The position numbers were made by a program, and so were the translations under genes. Positions 1 through 10,000 of a DNA stretch of 10,000 nucleotides are shown piece by piece (positions within the stretch are counted from its first letter, which is position 1; every line of letters starts with the position of its first letter). The notes under the pieces were generated by a model. It had not been told where the DNA came from. It made no database searches and worked only from the letters and a program-made list of their open reading frames with translations. Origin of the DNA: Halisarca cf. caerulea (taxonomy: Eukaryota > Porifera > Demospongiae > Chondrillida > Halisarcidae); assembly GCA_963170055.1 (NCBI GenBank), contig CAUJGJ010000065.1, forward strand, positions 1,525,001 to 1,535,000, read 5' to 3'.

Positions 1-28
1 TGTGTGTGTGTGTGTGTGTGTGTGTGTG
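1..28. repeat. (TG)14 microsatellite at window edge
   Basis: A pure TG dinucleotide tract that probably extends left of the window. It lies in the MUTYH intron upstream of the first visible exon and grades directly into a G-rich stretch. Confidence 0.97.
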
Positions 29-31
29 GTT

Positions 32-68
32 GGGTGGGTGGGTGGATGTGGGTGTGGGTGTGGGTGGG
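32..68 (+). other. G-quadruplex-prone GGGT tract
   Basis: Seven GGG runs (starting at 32, 36, 40, 50, 56, 62 and 66) are separated by short T- or TGT-type loops, with one weaker GG at 44. This satisfies the usual four-run G3 pattern more than once. It is on the sense strand of MUTYH, so the pre-mRNA would carry it too, about 95 nt before an exon acceptor. Folding is inferred, not shown. Confidence 0.6.
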
Positions 69-161
69 TGTGCATAACATGCATGTTTATATGACTATCA
101 GCTCTACTGCTCCCCCTTCCCCTCTCTCTCTCATCCTCCACACAATGACTCTTTGTGACAG

Positions 162-1363
162 GAGCGATTGCGTCAATAGCCCACGGCCAGCCCACTGGTG
201 TACTGGACGGTAATGTGACTCGTGTGCTCTGTAGGATGAGAGCCATTGGAGCTGTCACCTCCAAATCAGCAGTGGGCGATCACTTGTGGTTAGTTGCTTG
301 GAGTCACACGCAAACAGTTTTCTGTAGTGAGCAGAGTTATCTCGTTCTGAGTATGTAGGTCTTTGGCTGACAAATTGGTGGATTCCAAGCAGCCGGGAGA
401 CTTCAATCAGGTTAGTGTGGGTTTCCAATTCATTCAGTTGGCAAGAATAAGGTGCATATTTAGTAGTTAAGACATAGGGACGAGGGCTGTATGGCATATA
501 AAATGCCGAGTCCCGAGGGCGAGTGCATTTATATGCCATACAGCCCGAGTGCCTATGTCTTATCTATTATAGCATCCGTTCGTGGACTTTGGGCAAGTGT
601 TCTTGACTTTCAGGAATTCGACGAAGCAAATTGAACATTAACTATCGAGTTTCCGAAGGGAATCAGTGGTAAGAATCCCCAAAGAAGACTTTTTTTGGCT
701 ACAATACCAAGTTTGCTTCTCGCGGTGACAAAGATTGGCTTCTTTTGGATTTGATTTGTAGCGTGTTTCTTCGTAAATCTCTTTAAGGAACTTTGCAGAG
801 AGGAATTTGCCTGAAAACACAAGTTTCCAAGTATAAACTCACAGCGAGTTAGATGCCCATGTTTTCACATTATAAAATCACTGTATCATTGTACTGTTAC
901 CATGGTAACGGATGCTATATATATATATATATATATCATAATTCACTTTCTTGAAATTTGACTGAAGTGGGCTTCAGCAATTGTATCAGCCCATCCTCGG
1001 GCAAGCATTGCTTATGGTTGTCCAATTGATGTGCGTTATAATCGCTCTACTGGCAGCGTTATTACAATTCATGATGATTAAGAAGCACACAATTTTAAAA
1101 CCTGATCCATATGTTTTGTGTGCTGTGCCTGCCATGCTGTACTGTATATGCTGTGGAAGACACTCACATAGTACACATGACATGCCACTGTGTTGTTCAC
1201 TTCAGGCGTTGATGGAGCTTGGTGCTCGTGTCTGCACACCGAAGAATCCCGATTGCTCTACCTGTCCTGTGAGGGAGCATTGCGTAGCGTACAAGATGGT
1301 GTCTGCACAGGGGATTGGCAAGCATAGCATAGATTCCAGTAAATTTAAGTGGCAGTGTGTTGA

Positions 1364-1439
<76 letters not shown>

Positions 1440-2144
1440 TGTGCAGTATATTGAATATTCTGTTCTTTTAGAGTGTCATTTGTGTCTCCCTAAAGATGAT
1501 CCCTGGGATGACAGGTGAGGGGGGGAGGGAATGCACATGCGATTCATCGGCAACTGTTATTGTACAAAGTTACATACTTCATGACAGTCGTCTCTCTTCA
1601 TGCCTGGCACATGTTACTACATATAGCTTGGGTGTGGGCAACTTCCCAAGAAAAGCAGTTAAAAAGAAACCATCAGAAGAACAGGTGTAGTTGGTAGCCA
1701 TTTTCATCTTTGTTTCCATTTTGATAGTGTTTTATTCCATTTCTTACGGTTTATTTATGTTTGGTTCCTTTGCAGTATTTTGCAGCTGTTGTCTGTAGGG
1801 GTCAGGAGGTTCTGATTGTGCAACGTCCCAGCAAAGGTTTGTGTGTGTCCTGTGTGTGCTATGTGTGTGTACTGAGTGTGCTGTGTGGGTACAGTCGTAA
1901 TTATTTGTGCATGGTATCTTGTGCTGATCACCTCTTCTGTCTAATTATGCGTAATCATTAGGCACAGTGTAGCAGATTTGTTTGGTTGCTAGGGCTGTTG
2001 GCAGGGATGTGGGAATTCCCCTTATTTCCCATGTCTGTGGAAGACAATCAAGAAGGCTACTTAAGGAAATGTCTAATGGAACGTGGTCTATTACCTGGCA
2101 AGTCTGGCAGTGTAGAATATGTAGGAGAGGTTTGTGTGTGTTCA

Positions 2145-2203
<59 letters not shown>

Positions 2204-2213
2204 TGTGTGTTCA

Positions 2214-2255
<42 letters not shown>

Positions 2256-3081
2256 TTGCGTGTTCATGTGGTGTGAGAAATTGTTGAATATGTGTTAGTA
2301 GCACATTGTCAAGGATATGTGCTGCATGTCAACCTCTCATCATCTCACATCAACTTCCTCACATCAGATCACACACGTGTTCTCACACGTACACCACACC
2401 TACAGTGTGTACTGTGTGACAGTGAGGGATGAGGTGGATGGGACTCCTGGCTTGGATTCCTGTACCCATCGCTGGGTGCCTACCAGTGATCTCCAACAGT
2501 GCGCACTATCAACTGCAATGAGGAAGGTGTGCTATGTTAAACTACACTAGCTGCATGTTTGTTATTCTTTGTATGAGATATTTAGATAAATACCGTAAAT
2601 CTACAAAATACGTATAGTGCTGGAATTGAAATTACATAAATTAGGCAAGGGAATTCTCCCTCACATAGATCAAGACTGGAATAAATTAATAGCATGCAAT
2701 GCTGCAGGGGCGTGGGGTGGTAAATAAATTAAGCTCCCAAAAGTGTTGTTTTGAAGGCAGACATAGCAGTTACACACATGTACTGTTGTGGTTTTTTGGT
2801 ACATGTCTGTTTGAAGTGTACAATGACATGGAGCTGTCACTTTTCTAGAGTTTGTATTACCACTTTTCTGCCTTTATAGGTCTATAAGCAAGTTCAAAGC
2901 AAGAGTCAAAGAAAGGTGTGTAAGTACGATTTAACATAAGAAACATTGATTAAGTTCTTATTGTGTGTTCTCATGGCAGCGACGACATGACCATGTTGGA
3001 GAATCTGCAAAGAAAGGCAAACAGAAGAAACTTGATTCTTTTTGGAGTTCTACACGAGATACTTGCACACAACTACACTAG
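162..3081 (+). CDS. MUTYH: Adenine DNA glycosylase MUTYH (3' ten coding exons, 5'-partial)
   Basis: Removes adenine mispaired with 8-oxoguanine in base excision repair. Exons: 162-288, 359-410, 1206-1365, 1472-1514, 1627-1684, 1776-1836, 1993-2129, 2368-2526, 2880-2915, 2980-3081 (TAG 3079-3081); phases agree throughout, giving 310 codons. The first exon holds the end of the HhH-GPD domain ([10 protein letters not shown], then VLDGNV with the catalytic Asp at 206-208). The next two give PGDFNQ and [10 protein letters not shown], leading into the [4Fe-4S] loop C-x6-C-x2-C-x5-C (1233-1283). The linker carries ECHLC, like the zinc-linchpin cysteines of mammalian MUTYH, and GNFPRKA. The C-terminal Nudix-like domain ([20 protein letters not shown], then the FSH loop at 2380s) lacks a Nudix catalytic box, as is normal for MutY. 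The last exon ends with a PCNA-box-like QKKLDSFW (3022-3045). N-terminal exons lie left of the window. Introns 8 (2527-2879) and the right part of intron 2 (938-1205) hold nothing I recognise. Confidence 0.95.
468..562. repeat. 95-bp imperfect palindrome (foldback element) in MUTYH intron 2
   Basis: The left arm begins TAAGACATAGG and runs through GGGCTGTATGGCATATAA to about 505. The right arm (about 524-562) is its reverse complement with only a few mismatches and one inserted A. A GC-rich loop (CGAGTCCCGAGGGCGAG) lies between. The length, low mismatch and intronic place suggest a small foldback transposon remnant. No clear target duplication was found. Confidence 0.8.
568..919. mobile_element. 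MITE-like element with 13-bp terminal inverted repeats
   Basis: TATAGCATCCGTT at 568-580 is matched by its exact reverse complement AACGGATGCTATA at 907-919. About 325 bp of AT-rich DNA lies between, with no supported gene. A perfect 14-bp palindrome GTTACCATGGTAAC (896-909) overlaps the right end. The outermost TATA falls in an AT run, so a TA target duplication cannot be told from background. The family is unknown. It sits six bp right of the 468-562 palindrome, and the two may be one composite insertion. Confidence 0.55.
917..936. repeat. (AT)10 microsatellite
   Basis: Pure AT alternation, directly at the right end of the preceding inverted-repeat element, inside MUTYH intron 2. Confidence 0.95.
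1366..1436. repeat. (GT)n microsatellite forming the 5' end of MUTYH intron 3
   Basis: About 35 uninterrupted GT units begin at the first base of the intron, so the splice donor is the first GT of the array. The exon ends GTTGAAG and resumes AGTGTCATTTG at 1472 after a ttctttta-g acceptor, restoring a Glu codon. Confidence 0.95.
2130..2254. repeat. Duplicated donor segment and two (GT)n tracts, MUTYH intron 7
   Basis: The 20-base segment GTTTGTGTGTGTTCATGCAG occurs at 2130-2149, where it starts the intron, and again at about 2200-2219. Each copy is followed by a TG tract (about 2150-2200 and 2219-2254). The two halves are tandem copies of one unit, each with a possible splice donor at its start. 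Confidence 0.85.
2527..2879 (+). other. MUTYH intron 8, no recognised feature
   Basis: AT-rich intron between GTGTGC donor and cctttatag acceptor. The only structure I see is a short inverted repeat, ACATGTAC at 2776-2783 and GTACATGT at 2799-2806, around a T-rich loop. Confidence 0.7.
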
Positions 3082-3186
3082 ACAAATGGCCACGCCTATC
3101 ATAGATACCTTACGAGAGGGTATGAAGTATCTATGGCCTACCATACGTACGCACTGTAGTTTATGTTTTGTACGGCACACTATCGT

Positions 3187-3200
3187 CACGTGATTGCAAA

Positions 3201-3207
<7 letters not shown>
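3187..3207 (+). promoter_or_regulatory. Putative TOE1 core promoter motifs (E-box and YY1-like)
   Basis: CACGTG (3187-3192, within TCACGTGA) lies just before the TOE1 start, and AAAATGGCGG (3198-3207) overlaps the start codon, as YY1-type motifs often do in animal housekeeping genes. The whole gap between the MUTYH stop and this ATG is 119 bp, so promoter elements have to be here or inside MUTYH. Motif matches only; no TATA box is visible. Confidence 0.45.
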
Positions 3208-7458
<4,251 letters not shown>

Positions 7459-7571
7459 CTCGAACATTGGAATTTCTCAGTGCTTTTTATAGTCTCTCAT
7501 GTTAGTATTTCGTGTAAGATTGCAGAATGCAAAGCTAACTACATTGTGATATGCTATACAGTCAAAATCGG

Positions 7572-7577
7572 AATAAA
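7572..7577 (+). terminator. AATAAA polyadenylation signal of TOE1
   Basis: Canonical hexamer 114 bp after the TOE1 stop codon (7456-7458), with T/A-rich sequence after it. It is the only AATAAA in this intergenic region on the plus strand. Confidence 0.75.
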
Positions 7578-7690
7578 ATACATATAATATGATCTATATT
7601 ATATTATACATACAGTATATTATAGTATAGCATTGTACAGCATGGTTGTCATGCAGGTGATGCTGTATACAAAGTGAAGTACATAGGTCT

Positions 7691-7970
7691 ATGTATGCAG
7701 GGTTCTCCATGTACAGTGTACTGTGTGCAGGGTTCTCCATGTACAGTGTACTGTGTACAGGGTTCTCCATGTACAATGTACTGTGTGCAGGGTTCTCGAT
7801 GTACAGTGTACTGTATGCAGGGTTCTCCATGTACAATGTACTGTGTGCAGGGTTCTCCATGTACAGTGTACTGTGTGCAGGGTTCTCCATGTACAGTGTA
7901 CTGTGTGCAGGGTTCTCGATGTACAGTGTACTGTGTGCAGGGTTCTCCATGTACAGTGTACTGTATGCAG
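7691..7970. repeat. 30-bp minisatellite, about nine units, between TOE1 and the MaoC gene
   Basis: Nine 30-bp units (7701-7970) plus ten bases of a tenth at the left. Each begins GGTTCTC[C/G]ATGTACA and ends GTACTGT[G/A][T]GCAG-like. Units differ by single bases: CGAT replaces CCAT in units 4 and 8, and ACAATG replaces ACAGTG in units 3 and 5. GTACAGTGTAC in each unit is nearly self-complementary. Because 30 is a multiple of three and the unit lacks stops, all three plus frames and at least two minus frames stay open, but no known protein repeat results and I do not call it coding. Confidence 0.95.
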
Positions 7971-8117
7971 ACCGCTGCTGGTGTGAAATACTGGTAAATA
8001 TCTTCACTTGGTATGTGACGGTCTTGCATAAAATTTACCTCAGAAATTAATTGATCAAATCTGAAATTTTGTTACAATACAGTGAGATCTGTGCATAATC
8101 GCCACAAATGACACCTG

Positions 8118-9152
8118 CTAGAGAGTTCTCACATGTACATCAAGGTGCAGGTCTGTCTCTAACTCAGCATTTGTGACTACTAAACGAAGGCAGTTCTCTT
8201 GCAGAGTTCTCCAGAAATTGACTTTTATCCGCGAGGGCATGAACAGTGGTCGTTTGAAGCTGCAATCGATGATCATTGGTCCACTGCCTATTTCTCTTGG
8301 GCACATTCCTACAGACACAGACAAGGAGCATGCATGGCGATAGCACGGTCAGCACAAAACAGAACATGCCAACACTTCTACCGAACACATGGAGACACAC
8401 TGCAGTTGTAACTTTGTGATGAAAAATATATGGTTGAAATCGTTTGTGCAAACAAAAGAGGTAGCACAGACAATTTGTGAATTCCCTGCAATGTGCTAAA
8501 TTTTGTTGGGTTAACAAGTGTGGTAGGTATTTGAGTCAATGTATGCTACTTCAAGGAATTTCTGCACAGAATTGATGGTGGATATAGGGTTTGAAATTGC
8601 AGATCTCACAGTATTGTCTTTGATGGTGAATTTGAAAACTTGAACGTCACAACAAGTTATTGCGCCCACCTTTGACTGACTGCAGAGCACGCTGTAGTGT
8701 CCACATGCCGTGAGCTATAGGTTTCTTGTAGCCCAGCCATTTTGCCGTCCACGGGTAGAGATGGTGTGGGTTGTAGTCTCCAGTTATGACGGCATACTTG
8801 AGTCCAGTTGATTCAGCAACTGAAAACACTTGATATCCACGAGGAAGACATCCTGCAAGGTGGACACTCAACACCTAAATCCTCAACAATTTGATTTTCT
8901 TCACAATACAGTATTTACATTTACTCTTGAAGACATGGAACATAAATGCTTGATCATAGAATAACGGCTTCAAAGTTTCAAAGAGAATTTCACTTCATGT
9001 GTTTGACAGGCTACAGTATGGTAGCAAATATGTGTGCGAAATGATGTGTGCTTGCACTCCCTGACCACATAAATGGCTAAAGCCAATACACATACACAAA
9101 AGTGTATCTGCATGCACGCATGTGTGCACACACACACACACGCACACACATG

Positions 9153-9250
<98 letters not shown>

Positions 9251-9708
9251 ATTATCAGGTCGTATAATGTCTCTAACTGCTCCTTTTCCCTGAGCACGGG
9301 ACAACGTCTCCCTACTCCGAGACAGCACTGTTGTGATTCCTTCCCAAATGCAAACATCTGTTCTGTTCAGAAAAACACGACAGGTAACATCCACCTCGAT
9401 CCCCTTCTCCACTCGTTCAACTCTGCTAACTGTAGCCTGAAGATCGATCTTCTCCTTTAAGATCACGTCCAACGGTTCATGTACTTTAATCCTCTGTCGG
9501 ACATGGATGAGACCGAATGGACTGACAGGGAAGTTGCTACTTGATGCTACCAAGATCAACGGCTTCATGAACAGGGTTTCCAGATAGCATGGAGGCACAT
9601 GTGATGTGGTTCGGAAGGGGTCCTTTGTAGTCCGACAGCAAAGACTGTTATAGTCCGTCAGAGACTCTAGTGATACGCTATAGTGAACATGGTAAATGGT
9701 ATGAGGTC
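8118..9708 (-). CDS. MaoC-like double-hotdog acyl dehydratase (3' three exons, 5'-partial)
   Basis: Predicted to hydrate or dehydrate 2-enoyl/3-hydroxyacyl thioesters. Coding exons in transcript order: 9708-9250, 8852-8670, 8308-8118 (TAG at 8120-8118). All junctions are phase 1 and rebuild Gly codons; about 276 residues result, near full length for the family. The first exon forms the N-terminal hotdog: VPPCYLETLF, NFPVSPFGLIHVRQRI, then CIWEGITTVLSR, the usual end of that half. The second carries the C-terminal hotdog with the hydratase-2 signature ITGDYNPHHLYPWTAKWLG, with Asp and His in the D-x-N-P-x-H pattern, and PIAHGMW. The third adds FKRPLFMPSRIKV, the usual following strand. The C-terminus VRTL is not a canonical peroxisomal signal. 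The first exon's donor is the edge of a GT microsatellite (minus strand, 9249). The start codon must lie beyond the upstream intron. Intron 8309-8669 holds nothing I recognise. The gene converges on TOE1; I found no AATAAA for it. Confidence 0.87.
8309..8669 (-). other. Intron of the MaoC-like gene, no recognised feature
   Basis: Donor AAAG/GTGGGC and acceptor tgtctgtag/GAATG on the minus strand. Reading through the donor gives only seven more codons before a stop (at about 8649-8647), so an unspliced transcript would lack the final strand of the second hotdog. No repeat or other structure is seen. Confidence 0.7.
9127..9250. repeat. Interrupted (CA)n microsatellite at the donor of a MaoC intron
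   Basis: CA tract with CG, TGCA and TA interruptions. Read on the minus strand it is GT repeat beginning immediately after the exon base at 9250, so its first GT (9249-9248) serves as the splice donor. Confidence 0.93.
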
Positions 9709-9733
9709 CTAACACACATATGTATGTGCGCAT

Positions 9734-9735
<2 letters not shown>

Positions 9736-9797
<62 letters not shown>
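9736..9797. repeat. (CA)31 microsatellite upstream of the MaoC exon
   Basis: Pure CA tract ending about 27 bp from the putative acceptor of the first visible MaoC exon on the minus strand. Confidence 0.95.
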
Positions 9798-9801
<4 letters not shown>

Positions 9802-9807
9802 CTGGCC

Positions 9808-10000
<193 letters not shown>

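Noticed and set aside
610..822. Small minus-strand open frame in MUTYH intron 2
   Set aside because: It lies inside an inverted-repeat element, has no recognisable motif, and an overlapping frame is equally open.
981..1454. 157-codon plus-strand open frame covering intron 2 sequence, MUTYH exon 3 and a GT array
   Set aside because: Only the part from 1206 to 1365 matches MUTYH. The upstream portion is intron with a clear ttcacttcag acceptor at 1205, and the tail is microsatellite.
7691..7970. CRISPR array
   Set aside because: Units are contiguous, with no unique spacers, and the context is an animal genome.
7594..8050. Repetitive proteins encoded by the minisatellite on either strand
   Set aside because: The unit length is a multiple of three and stop-free, so several frames are open by construction. 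There is no splice or start context, and the composition is not that of a known repeat protein.
8199..8411. Plus-strand open frame of 70 codons
   Set aside because: It is antisense to the last MaoC exon and has no motif of its own.
8647..8670. Unspliced end of the MaoC-like protein (GGRNNLL stop)
   Set aside because: The phase-1 junction to 8308 restores the expected FKRPLFMPSRI strand, so the spliced form is preferred. An intron-retaining isoform is possible but unsupported.

Overview
This is nuclear DNA from an animal, read as a compact, intron-rich invertebrate genome. Two genes recognisable by their human counterparts (MUTYH and TOE1) are cut into many short exons with clean GT..AG introns of mostly 64-400 bp. 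Introns and flanks are full of (GT)n/(CA)n microsatellites and short inverted-repeat elements. A demosponge is my best guess, because vertebrate-like domain content is packed very tightly, but no single base of evidence proves it; a cnidarian or another early-branching metazoan would also fit.

Layout. 162-3081 (+): the 3' ten coding exons of MUTYH, the adenine DNA glycosylase, entering from the left edge. 3201-7458 (+): a complete eight-exon TOE1 gene (nuclear DEDD 3' exonuclease), whose ATG lies only 119 bp after the MUTYH stop. 7459-8117: convergent intergenic region with the TOE1 polyadenylation signal and a 30-bp-period minisatellite. 8118-9708 (-): the last three coding exons of a double-hotdog MaoC-like acyl dehydratase, which continues off the right edge through a microsatellite-filled intron. 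All exon phases agree: the TOE1 exons sum to 526 codons plus stop, the MUTYH portion to 310 codons plus stop, and the MaoC portion to about 276 codons plus stop.

Non-coding structure. At least eleven (GT/CA)n tracts lie in introns; in several cases the splice donor itself runs into, or is part of, the GT tract. TOE1 intron 4 and its surroundings hold two adjacent inverted-repeat elements (4039-4890 and 4898-5345). The first encloses a small in-phase TOE1 exon that has no obvious counterpart in human TOE1. MUTYH intron 2 carries a near-perfect 95-bp palindrome and a second inverted-repeat element. The right end has a 65-bp hairpin island between two CA tracts.

How the genes relate. MUTYH excises adenine opposite 8-oxoguanine in base excision repair, and TOE1 trims 3' tails of small nuclear RNAs. 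They do not share a pathway, but they are also immediate neighbours in human (head-to-head there, head-to-tail here), so the linkage itself is the notable thing. The MaoC-like gene belongs to acyl-CoA metabolism and has no evident functional tie to the other two. I see no CRISPR array, tRNA, rRNA, prokaryotic operon or viral gene.
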